From Hermodice carunculata (Eukaryota > Annelida > Polychaeta > Eunicida > Amphinomidae), in contig OZ026628.1 in assembly GCA_964020975.1 (NCBI GenBank), positions 13,179,331 through 13,243,330 on the forward strand: DNA of 64,000 nucleotides. Direction: 5' to 3'. Below, piece after piece: positions 13,341 to 26,199 of the stretch. The notes below the pieces were generated by a model. It was not told where the DNA came from. It did not search any database and saw only the letters and a list, made by a program, of their open reading frames with translations. Position 1 is the stretch's first letter. Every line of letters begins with the position of its first letter. The position numbers and the translations under genes are program-made.

Positions 13341-13699
13341 ATAATCAACGAGTCTATGAAGTTATCACAGATAACAATAATCATGCAGTAGTATATGACT
13401 AGTCACTTGTGATATAAAGAAAGCCAACCATATATATGACCTTGGTTTTATAGCAGTACCAGACATATTTCAATATTGGACAGATGATGATGAAAACAAA
13501 ACCTTTGAGTGGTCAAATTTCCCACATGGGTATTCATGTATTACTGTCAACTTCGCTGGGTTCTAATTGTGCCATGTAATATATAATAAACCCACCTGTG
13601 CCTGGGATTGTACGTGAATTGTAACAATGTTTAAAGTAATTAACGTATGAAGGATACTTCTCCTTAGTTTGTTGATACTGTCCCACGGTAAATAACCAG

Positions 13700-13950
13700 T
13701 GTGATAATGCGTACGGGCAGAGAGAACGCGTGAACCCATACAGATCAGTGCCACCATACAAAAATAGAAACAGAAAAAAAATACAGGTAAATGTCTATAA
13801 TATTGGCTGCATGCCGCAGTGACGCCCCTGATAAAAAAACAGGCCCCAGGAGTTTAATGGCACTAGGAAATAATGTTGAGAATGCTCAGAAAACATGGTG
13901 CGTAGAATAGTCAGCAGGTCATGAGATTATCAAAGATGAATTCAATGACA
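13700..13950. repeat. Dispersed repeat, second copy
   Basis: This is the continuous form of the repeat at 12,840-13,340, with the two halves directly joined. The first copy therefore appears to carry an insertion. Confidence 0.55.
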
Positions 13951-16360
13951 GCGCAGCGGTCCAAAACTTGTCCATGATAAACAATAAGATAAGGTATGTA
14001 TTACCTGCAAATTAAAGAATATAGCACTCCTGTAACTTTCAAGTAGTGCAGCCCAAACTGCTCACTGGAGAGTAAAAACGGTAAAGCTGACCAATATAAC
14101 CACACAATGTTATGCAGCATCATATTTTCAATGGTGCAGCACATTTATACCACTATACATTTACACCAGAAAATACACTTCCTATGTAGATGATAAAAGT
14201 GCGAGATTGTTGGGAAAAAAATATAAAATCCTGCGGATAGAATATAATATACGCCTAGCACTATTTTGTGTTGCCAAAACTATATAATATACCTTGCTAA
14301 GGGAAAAACTGTCAAGGTCAAATTACAATAATATGTACTATTTCTGTACATCGCATACATATCACAATTAGGCATATCCCCAACATAGGTTTAATACACA
14401 AATTGTGAACACCCACATTTTCACATATTTTTAGAGCAAAAATTTACTGGTCTGATTATCCTGGTATAAATATCTACGACATATGGACCGTATCATAGTT
14501 ACATGACATTGCAGCAAAGTTCCCGGGGGATAGGTCCAGGAGTATTAGAAGACCTCATGCACATGTTGTAAATACATCATTTAGGACATCATGTTTATCT
14601 AAAGGTTGATGTGGTAAGGCCTATGCCAAAACAGGACACTATCGCTTTGACAGGGAAAACAGGCCTGTGTCAATTTTGCCAAAGATTTCGAAAGGGTTTT
14701 GCACAAACCAGTTTCACTGCTTCTAAACTCATTCTACCCTGAGAGAAAGCCGAGTTAACAGCTTTTGTTGGCGCACCCAAGGCACAATGCGACCAGAGCG
14801 CGCCAAGGAAAATTGTTGACCATGGCCATATAATTTGAAATGATCTTTCATGGAAGTTTCATCCGAAATTTTGAAAAATAATCCCGAAGTTAGTAAAATA
14901 CGATTAGCAGACGACATTAGTTACTGGCAGCAAAAAGTGTAATTAGGGTGGAATGAGTTAATAGACCAGAAGTTTTTATATAAATTTTAATCAGTTTTAG
15001 AACATGTTTGTCAACAGACACTGCAGTAACTTACTTACAAGAAAATAGGGAAAGGATAAGGGCAAAGGTATGTAATATGGGAATTAATATAAGGCTTCCC
15101 TCTTCCTCAATCGCATCATTTGAATAAAATGTGGTTAAATCAATATGGGGTAAATTATTTGGGAAAACGTAACATGTAGGTTTAAAGGAATTCAAATATT
15201 TGAACTGGTCGTTTGTGAGGACTATTTCACTCTTCTACACATGTTCAACTTCAGCAATGGTACATCACCTGAGAACATGTACGTAATTAATTGGATTAAA
15301 GTCACGATTGTCCATGTTTAATTGCAAAAGATACGAAATACTAAGTTTCTCATAGCATTGTGGTATATATGCAAAAAATGCATTTTACTTAAAATATGTC
15401 ATTGTCATATTTACTTTGATTTGTGACCTGAAAAATGTATTGTACATCGTGCGGCTTATCTGTCATCTAGCTTTGATGCTACAACACAACAAACTGTCTA
15501 TTGAGCTTGATGTTTCAGATTAAAAACAAAACAAAAACAAAAGACACCTAGATGTACTTTTTCTTGTTTTGCTGGCAGGTCAGAAGGCTGATCAGCAAGG
15601 AATACGAAAAAGTTACAGGCCTACCATGTCTTTTTAAGTCTATGGCACAAGTGACCGATTTGTGTTTTTACTATTTAAAACATTTTTCGGAGCCTATACC
15701 CTTACATGTCTCTCTGAGTAGCGGCTCCTTGTCTAAGCTAAATATTCAGCAAAGACAATCCACATGATAATGAATGAAAATGAACATGGCAAATGATGAA
15801 TAAGCTGAATACGTGAAGTTCTGCTTATAAACGCAGAGCTTCATTATGAAAGAAGAATACCTGTCACACAAACCATAAATAGCAAATGTGTATAGTACAG
15901 GTTCAGATAAGAACAATTTGACCTTCCCCTGAACCAATATGTACCCTTTCTGGCTGAACAGCTTATCCTAGTTAAACCATCCGCCAATGTTTAACTGAAG
16001 TGGAAACAAGCTGGGGCATTATATTCATTCCGAGTGATTGTAAAATAAACAGTTGCAGCTAGACCACTTGTATAAACCAAGGGAAATCCTAACAAGGACT
16101 GCAACAACGTACATCCTGCACCAGAGATGTAAAACAAACTCCATGATGATACCTACTCCTCAAACAATTAAGCTCTATTTCACTGCCAACCCTGAGTCAA
16201 TGTATCAAAGTACTGTGTCAGGTTTGTGACATTGGAGAAAATACTGTCAATTTTGAGTATTTCTTTTTTAATATTGAGCAAATGTGCATTTAGGAATGTC
16301 CGAAAAGCATGAAAGTCACTAGCATTTTTGCCAAAAGCATGTTATGGGGGGGGGGGGGGT
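13951..16360. other. No recognisable gene
   Basis: About 2.4 kb of AT-rich sequence with stops in every frame. A partial match to the inverted-repeat family lies near 15,575-15,640. A 14-base G tract lies at about 16,346-16,359. Nothing else is supported. Confidence 0.4.
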
Positions 16361-16850
16361 AACCTGACAGAAAACATGTAAGCCTAAAATGGCTGAAAGT
16401 GACCATCTCAACAGAAAGATGCCAAAAGATAAAATTAAGTAGCAAAACAGACAAGTCTTAAAACTGTAAATTATTGTGGCCAAACCTTCTCATATTCTTT
16501 GGATATTAACAGTAAAATTACAGGGAAAGCTAGAAAAGAATGACAGTCATTTGTATTTAGGTGAAGAGAGTGCAATGGAAATATTAACCAGATATCTAGT
16601 ACAATTAGGCAAGCTTGTAACTGTCGTAGGCCGCTTCTTGCTCCCTGTAGCCCATGGGGATTTAACCTAACAGAAAACAAGCTAGCCTAAAATGTCTGAA
16701 ATGTGAACATTTAAACAGAATGATGTCAAAAGATAAAATTAAGTAGCAAAACAGGCAAATCTAAAATTTCTAAAATTATTGAAGCCAAACTTTTTTACCA
16801 TCTCAGGTTATTCACAGCAAAATTTGTAGAAATATTTGATCAAAAGTACT
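16361..16850. repeat. 302-bp tandem repeat at the Penelope 3' end
   Basis: 'aacctgacagaaaaca' at 16,361 and 'aacctaacagaaaaca' at 16,663 start two diverged copies with a period of 302 bp. The repeated stretch includes the last RT-proximal segment of the Penelope-like element. Partial tandem copies are a known property of this family. Confidence 0.75.
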
Positions 16851-18300
16851 TCTTTGAATCCTCTCGACTCAAGTTTATTGTAAATAAATTTGGTTCTAGA
16901 TGCCATTTTTTAAAATTTAGAACAAATACGACCAAATCTCAAGATCTGGGACAAAAATGTATTGCATCCAATAGTATCCGAAATATTACTGTCTGGGAAA
17001 AGGATAATTAACTACTTCAAAGCTAAACTCATCTATTTTGTGATAGACTTTTATACAAAACCTGTCATTAGTGACCTGAATATCCAAGTGCAAAAACACA
17101 TCTCTGAAACCATCTGAATTGTTACACTCCAAAGGGATATCTTTGGGGTAGATTTCTTTAGCAAGTTCACTCAAATTTTGTACATTTACACAAGCAATGT
17201 CATCAATATATCTTGCGTTGTTGGATAATTTTGTAGCCATATGAAAGTCCCTTTTCATTAATTTATCCATATACTTAAATTCAAGCCAGGTTGAATACAA
17301 ATCTGCCAGTAAAGAGGGGCAGTTGCTACCCATTGGAATGCCCTATATTTGTTGAAAAACCATTGATCCACATGAAACAAAAGTATTATCCCAAAGAAAT
17401 TTTATAGCATCTATCAAAGTTTCAACAGTGTAAGATTTAACGTTACTTTCATTGTGTGACTAATATGCTTTCTTTGTATGTGAATTGATATTAATGTATG
17501 GTTGACCATTATGTTTCAAAATGTTGCTTATTAATTCTGAAAGTGAACTTTTAACTTCATCGATGGGTAGATTTGTGTAGAGTGTAGAAAAATCAAAACA
17601 TTTGATATTTTTTGCTTTTACATCTTTGTTTTTAGATACAAGCTCGGAAGAATTGCTAATACTCCAACAACAATTTATTTCATAGTTTCTAGAAATTGCA
17701 TTACAGTATTTACGAAAATGTTTCCTAATTGCAGTCATAATGTTACTTCTTTTGATAATTGTTTCGTTGTACATTTTCCAGCACCGGCTATGAATCTAGA
17801 TTTATAAGGGGTTTTATGTAATTTGGGTATCCAGAACAGAGAGGAATCCTCTTCAGAAAGTTTGATTCTAAAATTCCTTTTCATCTTATCTTTATGTGTA
17901 TCTATCAAATTATCAATGGATTGTTTGTGTAATTTATATGCGTCATTTCGTCTATTGTCTGAAAAATTGTTTAAACCAAGTTCTTTCTCAAAACATCCAG
18001 ATAATATTTTTTGCAGATGATCCCAAAAATTGTTCCCTGCCTTATCAATGTTACTGAATTCAAATGTTTCTTGTAGTTCTTTGACTGCTTTTGAAACTTT
18101 TAGTTGTTTTAGATTAACCGTATTGAAATTCTTAGTGTGGGGTTTGTAACGATAAATTATACATCTAAAGACTCGTTTCTAGTTTGATAAGCATCCTCCA
18201 AATTTCTGAAATTCAACTTTTTCTTTCTTTGCCCATTTCATACATGTGAAGGAAAACGTCTTGTCTAAATATCTGGTATCACATGTTCTAAAGTACAACA
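16361..18300 (-). mobile_element. Penelope-like retroelement, copy 1, degenerate
   Basis: Minus-strand fragments carry the signature of Penelope-like RTs in order: 'FWIPKLHKTPYKSRFIAG' near 17,840-17,790, 'FDFSTLYTNLP' near 17,590, 'MGSNCPSLLADLYSTWLEF' from 17,333, 'ARYIDDIA' (the YxDD box) near 17,210, and 'IDEFSFEVVNYPF' near 17,010. The family is a telomerase-related RT group, often with a GIY-YIG endonuclease. No GIY-YIG domain is recognisable here. The frame is broken in several places. A second copy of the same subfamily lies at 31.5-33.4 kb in the same orientation. Confidence 0.88.
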
Positions 18301-19985
18301 TAATGCACAACCTGCTGTTAATGTTAATACACGTCACCTATAAGAAAATTGCAATGAACGCAAATGTAAGGCAAAAGCAAAAATGGCGAAACGAAAGAGA
18401 CAGGTATCGTAGTTCCTGTGGATTCCCACTAATGCCAATCCTAGACACATAATAATGCAAGAACAAAACTAATGATTTGACTGTTAAATTTAATAACTCA
18501 AAGGCATTCCATACACATCCGAGTGGGGGATGCAATAAAATTTGCATACAGGTCAAAATATATTTTAAAAAAAAAACGAAAAAAAAAAAAAAACAAAAAA
18601 AACAAAGCACAAACAAACAAACAAACACACCATCATTCAATCAATGTTTATCGAAAGTTCGATAAATTCAAATATTATATGTTACCAAACAGCAATTAGT
18701 AACCGAGAGAATAAGGTGAGCGACCATATCTCTTATTCGTCACAATGTACAAAATAATAGTGACATCATGGAGAATGGTAGCATATATATAACTACCACA
18801 GCGGCTCAGCTAATTACTTAAATTTAAACATACACAACCATAAACAGGGGTATTTCCTCCTTCAAATGTTACATGTTAGCAGTTAATGTGTATGTGGCTG
18901 CAGATGAGCGCCCATTCTTGATTCCATGCAGCATCATTGAACCGTTAATATTTTATGTTTGTATACATCGATGTTTGTTATATATTGGTTTTCTGGTATT
19001 ATGTTTTAGTACATTAAGTGTGAATCCAGTTCATCGTTCTATCTTTAACTCTTTCACCATGGGAAGCGACTGTAGTCCAACCGTCCACAGGCCATGGCAT
19101 GCGACTGTAGTCGAATGTCAAGTACGCTGCCAAAATATATGTGGCATTTGACCTTTAAAATAACCTAAGGCTTTTACACCCTGAAACTGGCCTTACTAAA
19201 ATGCGCATGATGTACGCAAGTTTTTTTTTTTCTATTTGAAGTGAATTTGTTTATACACATTTTTAGATATGAACTGTTGGTTTGTATAAGAAGAAAGAAT
19301 TTATAACTTGCAGCTTGCCTGTATAAACTGACCAGATTTGCATAACATTTCATGTCACACATGCAAAAAAACATGTTTATAAGACTATTGCTTACCTTAA
19401 TTTATAATATTTATTACTATAAATATGTATTATTGGTTCAAAAGAAAAAAAAATAGATCAATTTTCAGATGGAATAAATGGCAACATCAGAGACAGCTGT
19501 TGCTCTTTGTGTTATAGGTATTAATTCCAAAATAGCTGCCACATGTTATGACTTTTGACCTTAGGAATGACTTCATGCCCTTGATTATTACCTTGAATAA
19601 TAAAAACCATGAGCTTTATTGCTAGTGCTACCTAGTTGCAATAAATCCCATAAGAACCTTTAAACAGACAAAAAGTATGCTTTAAATAATAACAGTCAGT
19701 GTTTATAGTAATGCAAAGAATCTGTATGGTGATATATGACAATAATGTTGATTGTTTGTCTTATCTTCTTTCTAATATCTAGTAGCAAAGCACCATAGGA
19801 TTAAGCGACCTGAACCAGCTCAGAAAATTTTACGTACATACAAACCATAATTTATTTTATGGGTTGCGAAACAGTATAGACTCTTTGGTCTTTTTCCTCA
19901 GAACTTTCATAATTGATTTTGATTTAAACATCATTTTTGAATAAATAACTTCCATCTATGAGATTCAAAGAATACTAGACTAGCC
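18301..19985. other. No recognisable gene
   Basis: AT-rich sequence with an A-rich tract at about 18,565-18,630. A dispersed repeat at about 18,715-18,840 matches 5,050-5,160. No coding motif was found. Confidence 0.4.
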
Positions 19986-20240
19986 AAGGCTTTCTTTGGT
20001 GACCTTAATAGGAGCAATAGTGTTGTAAAGGAGTCTGCCACAAACATATCCGCCATGACATACAAGTGTTGAGGCTAATCCATTAACACTAGTCTCCAAA
20101 TAATACTGGATTAAACAAGGCTTTCTTCGGTGACTATGATCATAGCAGTAACAACGTAAAGGGGTCTGCCATAAACATATCCACAACAACATACAGGTGT
20201 TGAGGCTAACTCAGTGAAACAGGTCTTACACCGTGTGCAA
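19986..20240. repeat. 131-bp two-copy tandem repeat
   Basis: 'aaggctttctttggtgac' at 19,986 recurs with one change at 20,117. The copies stay alignable through 'catatcc' and 'tgttgaggctaa'. Confidence 0.85.
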
Positions 20241-21269
20241 ATTCCGTACAGAATAGCCGTACTTAGACATGACACTGTCAACATCACTGGGCCCCTGATT
20301 AGGGGGTGAAGTGGCGGTGTTAATGTGTTAATCACCAGGGCCCGTATGCATAAAGGAGGTGTAACTAACCATGGTATAACTTAAAACAGTTTTAGTTACC
20401 CCTCAGTTCATGGTGTAAGAAAATTGGTATGCATAAAAGCTGGTGTAGTTATAGCCGGGGTAGCTAATCCATGGGGCAGTTACGCCACTGTTTAACTGAA
20501 GACCTTGATACAAGTTTTAACCCCCTTTCCTGACACTGGCCAGCTGACCTGTCCTAGGTGAGCACACTGAGGACAGTTGTGTGACTGCTGTCCCCTTTTA
20601 TTGACAGATTGCATTACGTGACGAGGGGGGCAAGGGACTTCAGATTTATATTTGTCAAAATGAAATTGAGTGTACACACAGTGGTCAATAATGGAAATAT
20701 TACTAATTTTATATCTGTGCATTATAAACAATAAACTAATATGTGTGTATTTAATCCTCAAAATATGTCTGTGTTATGGATAACATGATGATGTTAGTGA
20801 TCACTGGAGTTTCAATAGAACATTAAAATTTCTATCTGCCCCATATAACCCCCTTTTTCCAAGTCCAGTCACAACAACCATGGCTGCACAAGGCGTAGAC
20901 AGCAAAGCCAAAAAGAGGAGGAGGGGAATTGGCAGCATGAGAAAAAAGAACGTTGTCTAGCTATGCCCCACTCTTATAAGTGCGTTATCCATTTGGTAGC
21001 TGCATATTTTAAGAAGTATTCAAATAGACATATGCAATGTATACATTTTTAAACATGTAGTGGTCAGTAGATTGTGGAAAAGGCAAACATTTTTATCCTG
21101 CAATTAATCGTTTCATAAACAACAGTTCGTTTGATCAGATAATACACCTCAGAGTCTGTGAATGACCTTTCATCAAATGTATACTTTGCATATGTTTGTA
21201 TGCGCACTTTTTACCCTCGGCAAATAAAGTGCTGGAGGGTGTTGTCGTCAGCTGCGTCGTCCGTCCGTC

Positions 21270-21290
21270 CGTCCGTCCATCTTGTCGACG
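21270..21290. repeat. (GTCC)n tetranucleotide run
   Basis: A short run of about four GTCC units inside the Harbinger-like element. Confidence 0.9.
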
Positions 21291-23398
21291 TTACCCCGAT
21301 ATCTCAAAAATATTGACCACAGCCTTCCCAAATTTTTGTCAGAGATGCATCTTATGATGGACAGGTTCCAATTGAAAACTAGCTTCCTCTTTGTATTTAT
21401 AAACTTCTTATGAAACTTTAAAGTATTTATCTTTTAGGCCGTCTGAGTGGTTCACATGGGGATGACGTTATCATGATATCTCAAGAAGGATCCAACGCAG
21501 CTTTCCCATTTTTTTTCACAGATAAACATCATAATGGACCACATTCCTATTGAAAACTAACTTCCTATTTTTATACTTGTTGTGAAACTTTTGAAGTGTT
21601 TATTTGATGGCAGACCGGATGACGCAAAGTACAGTGGTCTATGTCACCAGAACTTGCCCCAAGAACAACTTCAAAAGTGCTCTTTCATTTCACAGACAAT
21701 AATATGGCAATTGTATGTAAATTATTCTTCTGCGAAGTCTAAAAAATGCATAATTGAGGAAATAAATTGTGGGCGCCGAGAGTAATCCGTTCTTTGAACG
21801 CTATTTTTACTTTATGGAGCCGGAAAAGAGATATTTGCACTGATTATACTGTGGCATAACAGGACCACCTAAAGCAAATTACAGCATTATTTATGCGGAC
21901 CCTTCAGTCAACGTTTCATATTGAAGATGTCAAGTTTTTCTTTGTTTTTGTTGAATGTGTAGACTGTGGACTCTAGTGTTAAAAATGTTTTTCATTCTAC
22001 AACAAATATTCTAATATTATTGCAAAAGATCTGAGGAAATGTCACACATTTTGCAATAACATTAGAAGCATTGTTAAAGAAGGAATAGTATGCTAACTTA
22101 TGTCAACGCAGGCAAGGTCATTTGATGGTTCAAGTATTTGAAATTCATTTTGCCAAACAGTTTGCTTTGATCATTTATATGAGTGAAGACATAATATGTG
22201 TTTTATATGTTGCATGAACTGTATGTAACTTAGTCAGACCCGTCTGCTTGCCTGTTCGTTCTTGCGCAGGGCCTAGTCTGTACCCTTGGGCTCACACTAA
22301 CCTAATTTTGCGTGGAGACAGTTCCTTGAATGGCGGAGTGTCATGGGCCAAAATTAGGTCACTGTGACCTATTTCTCAACCTTTAACCCCACAAGACGTT
22401 TCGGCTTGTGCAAGCCATATCTCTTAACTATACTTAAAAGACATGTAACGCACAACTTAACAATCAAATTGCATTTAGCCGGACAGAGACACTAGGTAGC
22501 GGGCAAATTTGAATTAAAAAAAATTGAGCATTCGAGTAAATTTATTTGTTAACAAAATCTTGCCACAAAATCTTCATCATGCACATGTTTATAAAAAGTA
22601 ACTTTTCGCATGCAATATACGAAACGCATTTAACTTATCTGAAACAAACTTCACCTCTTTCGAACACAACTTTTAATGTATGTTTATACGTATTTGTTTA
22701 CACCATTCGAGAAAACAAAATACGTAGCATGGGCCTGCTTTGGAGGCAAAATATTTTATTGCAGAATTGTTCTTGCGCTGATCAAGGCACACATGAAGGC
22801 ACAATTCATTTACTTTCATTGAAAAATTGCTTTGAATGGAAATAGAATCAAACTAAGATTTTAACTTGGCCTGATTTAATAAGTGGAAGTCATTATAAAT
22901 ATCATCTAACTGTTTAAATACCTGACCAGTCACTAAATATTTTATTGTCTGCAAAGCAGACCAAGTTCCGGCTAACTTGGGGCAAGGGTGTAGAATATTA
23001 GGCATGGTCAAGGTAAAATCATATGAGGGGTCAAAGGTAAAGGTCATAGTGACCCAAATGCACGACACAGGCATATCCCGTAAAATATACAGCAGCGAAA
23101 CGGCCTTGGAATAGCTATTATGGAACAAGATTGAAACATTCCCGCGTTTCGAAGTACAGCAGGAATTATTTTTTCTGAATGTGTTACGCAATAAAGTAGC
23201 TTATGTGACGGAAAATGGGTGAAGTAGGAAGAGGGAGTCCGGAGCATGGTCACGCGGTTCTTTGGGGGGGGAGGGGGTACGGTTGCAATGCAGGTATTCA
23301 GTCACTCTAGTTCGGACCCACAATATATACACTCAAAATCTGTAAACGATTTCAATTTTAAAGGAAGTTTCTGCAACGAGTTTTGTTAATTTATTTAT

Positions 23399-23399
<1 letters not shown>

Positions 23400-23482
<83 letters not shown>
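23400..23482. repeat. (TTA)n microsatellite
   Basis: An uninterrupted ATT trinucleotide run of about 80 bases. Confidence 0.97.
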
Positions 23483-23483
<1 letters not shown>

Positions 23484-23647
23484 TGAGGTGGAGTTCAGCA
23501 TCTCACTCCCGAGGTTAAAGTTACAGGCGCCAAACACAGGTTCCCAGAGTCTTTAGGACAACTAATATTCTAAAGGTTTTATCTCTGGTTTTTCCTGGGT
23601 GGCTACATTGACCAATAAAGGGTAACATTTATTGACGTCTGTTGTTC

Positions 23648-24031
23648 ATTTGGATCAATATTTCCCATTTAGGTTTTTCACAAGCACAGTAAACCTCTGT
23701 AATTTCTGATTACTATACTGCCATGAAATTGTATCCATTTTTTTTTTTTTTTTTTTTTTTTTGCATTTTTGCTTTTTTGTGTGTGTGTGTTTTTTTTATG
23801 AATTGAAACTATGCTGAGATTTTATAGCATTCTTTGTGACAGGGTAGTATTTTCACAATTTTGATGCTGAAGTCACACTTTTTTCAAAATAAATATCAGC
23901 GAAATAAAATGTATCTATATGTTCAGGATCGAATTCTGGAGTGAGTCCTTAAAAAGCAAAAATAATAAGCAAAGGAAAATTTGAAGTTATTGCTAAAAGG
24001 TTGTTCATTTTCTTTCAAAAACTACTCCAAA
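23648..24031 (+). repeat. About 385-bp direct repeat, copy inside the Harbinger-like element
   Basis: From 'tttggatcaatatttccc' to 'aaaactactccaaaa' this is nearly identical to 29,104-29,495. The main difference is the poly-T tract in the middle. Sequence flanking the two copies is unrelated. Confidence 0.92.
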
Positions 24032-24814
24032 ATAACAGTATTTTCATGTGTAGATTTGCAGTAGAGAAAACACATTTAATATTCAGACAGTGCGTACATT
24101 GGGCATGCTTGACTAATGTACACACAGTACAATTTTGTTTATTAATGGTAACAGCACAAGGCATGTGAAATGGAGCTGATCTTTCTTACTGTTGGGTTCA
24201 CTATTTGACAATTTTATCATATATGAACATTCACTTAATGTACAGTGTTATGATTATTTACGTTACATATCATGTCAGGTCCCTCGTATACAAGGAAACA
24301 GACTTCCACTGGGACTTACACCTCCGTTAAACTATCCCCCTGGCAGGTTTAGAGATCTGGGGCAGTTTAAGGCCATTTACATCATGGATTAAGCTATACT
24401 TCCTTCTCGCATACGGATTCTTAAACCTGGTGTAAATTTACACCAGGGGTAACTTTGCAACACCTTTGTGCATACGGATTAGACTTTACACCATGGTTGT
24501 TCCCTGGAATCAGCTAAACCACAGCTAGACCACCTTTATGCATACGGGCCCAGGGCTACATTTTTAATACTTAGATGTCAACCGCTGCATCTGATAAACA
24601 CAAATCAGCACCACAATAAGTTGATATTTCATGCAGTACAATATCTAGATATTTGATGTAGCACCTTATGTGATCTATGCTGCCTCTACTTACATCCACT
24701 TCTAACTATTTTTATTCGTGCAATATAACCGGATTGGCAAGAGTGACCATACTATAACTGAGCCCTCAAAAGAAAATATTGAGCTACAGAATGTATACCA
24801 CGTATATGGTAATA

Positions 24815-25624
24815 CAGTCAGGCCGCGTTTATCTGGCACCATCTGTTTTTGGTCATTTTGCCGGATTAGCAAGGCTGCCAGATTAACAAATCACAGTATA
24901 ATTACCAGGATATATAGAGAATAATAATAAAGAGACCAAATTTGCAACTAACAATGAGTAAATATAAATATAATGAAATACACGTATTACCAATCATATG
25001 AAATTTTAAAAACGAAGGGGGCAAATTATAGGGAAAGAACTCAATGTATTCATATCCACATGTATAAATAATGTTACGTTCAAAATTACTGGAGCGAGCG
25101 ACCTAACGTATATCTCACACACGTATTTGGACATATTTTGCCTTCAATAGCTTATTTTGGCACAAAGAAATCCGAAATCTTTTTTTTTTTGTTTACTGCG
25201 CTCACTTTTCATATCTTTTAATTGTTCTTCTCTGCGCCGAACTTTTGCTACGTCGTCACCACAAAATCCCTCATTGGATTCTGGCCATTGCAATGAAATT
25301 TAACCATTTAAGGCCTGAACAATTAAACATCTTATCAACTTGGAACTTGTTTGGAACACATCAGGTGATTGTTGATTTTGCGGTACAGCGCAATTAGGTA
25401 TGTTATTGCAAGGTATATGCTCCATTGAATATCAAGTGACGGATTAGAGAGGCAAATTACATTTTAAAAAGCCCTTTTGTTCTGCAATTAACATGCCGGT
25501 GACGAAATTCAAGGGTGCCGGATTATCATGTAGTAAATCAATGGGGGAAATCCGTTCACAGCTCATTGCCGTCAAATTTCAAGGGTGCCGAATTATCAAG
25601 TGACGGTTAAAGGCGGCCTGACTG
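24815..25624. mobile_element. Non-autonomous pogo/Tigger-like DNA transposon
   Basis: The 5' end CAGTCAGGCCGC (24,815) is the exact complement of the 3' end finishing at 25,624. TA flanks both sides (24,813-24,814 and 25,625-25,626), matching the TA target of the Tc1/mariner/pogo superfamily. Both ends continue with related 'tttatctggcacc' and 'cggcacc' words. At 810 bp with no transposase frame it is a non-autonomous derivative. Confidence 0.88.
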
Positions 25625-25719
25625 TAAATATGTGAACTCGGCATGAAGATAATTTATTGTCCAGGTGCAAATCAAACTAAATAATGTATCTCTTATTTCA
25701 GTTTGTAGGAATATTTCAC

Positions 25720-25720
<1 letters not shown>

Positions 25721-25810
<90 letters not shown>

Positions 25811-25821
25811 GAGACAGAGAG
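25721..25821. repeat. (GA)n and (GACA)n microsatellite
   Basis: A GA run changes into a GACA run and back to GA. Confidence 0.97.
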
Positions 25822-25985
25822 AGTGATTTTTCAGTCAGCAGAAGGTGACGGATGGCCCTTCTTGACATCTGAAGTTATCATTCATCAATAAGTTTCTACA
25901 TTATGGTGCATTTTTTATACCTTTAACTGCAAACCATTTTCACGTTTAACTCCTATTCCAGATATTCAAATATGACCTGATACCA

Positions 25986-25986
<1 letters not shown>

Positions 25987-26074
<88 letters not shown>

Positions 26075-26098
26075 TAATGATAATAAAATAATAATAAT
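25987..26098. repeat. (AAT)n microsatellite
   Basis: An AAT trinucleotide run of about 100 bases with minor interruptions at its end. Confidence 0.97.
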
Positions 26099-26199
26099 TT
26101 TTGGCATCTAAAGTTCAAATTTATATATCAACATTTAAATTGTTGGGGCGCTTAACAAGTCAATTATTCTAAAATACTTTCTTTCTAGATCCACGAATT

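Larger units (their letters stand above)
20339..24550. mobile_element. 4.2-kb DNA transposon with PIF/Harbinger-like ends
   Basis: The ends are inverted repeats: GGCCCGTATGCATAAAGG at 20,339 is perfectly complementary to the last 18 bases ending at 24,550, and the match continues to about 22 bases with one mismatch. Both ends are flanked by CAG (20,336-20,338 and 24,551-24,553), a 3-bp target duplication. GGCCCG-type termini with 3-bp TWA or CWG duplications are typical of PIF/Harbinger, so I assign it there by inference. Subterminal regions are rich in short inverted words such as 'gcatacggatt'. No DDE transposase or Myb-like protein is readable inside; a 20-codon basic start at 20,880 is too short to count. 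It is probably a non-autonomous derivative carrying foreign sequence. Confidence 0.75.

Noticed and set aside
20875-20960. Start of a Myb-like Harbinger protein (basic 20-codon frame)
   Set aside because: Too short, ends at a stop, and no further homologous block follows.
22853-23191. 112-codon minus-strand frame inside the Harbinger-like element
   Set aside because: No transposase motif; composition and wording are those of non-coding repeat DNA.
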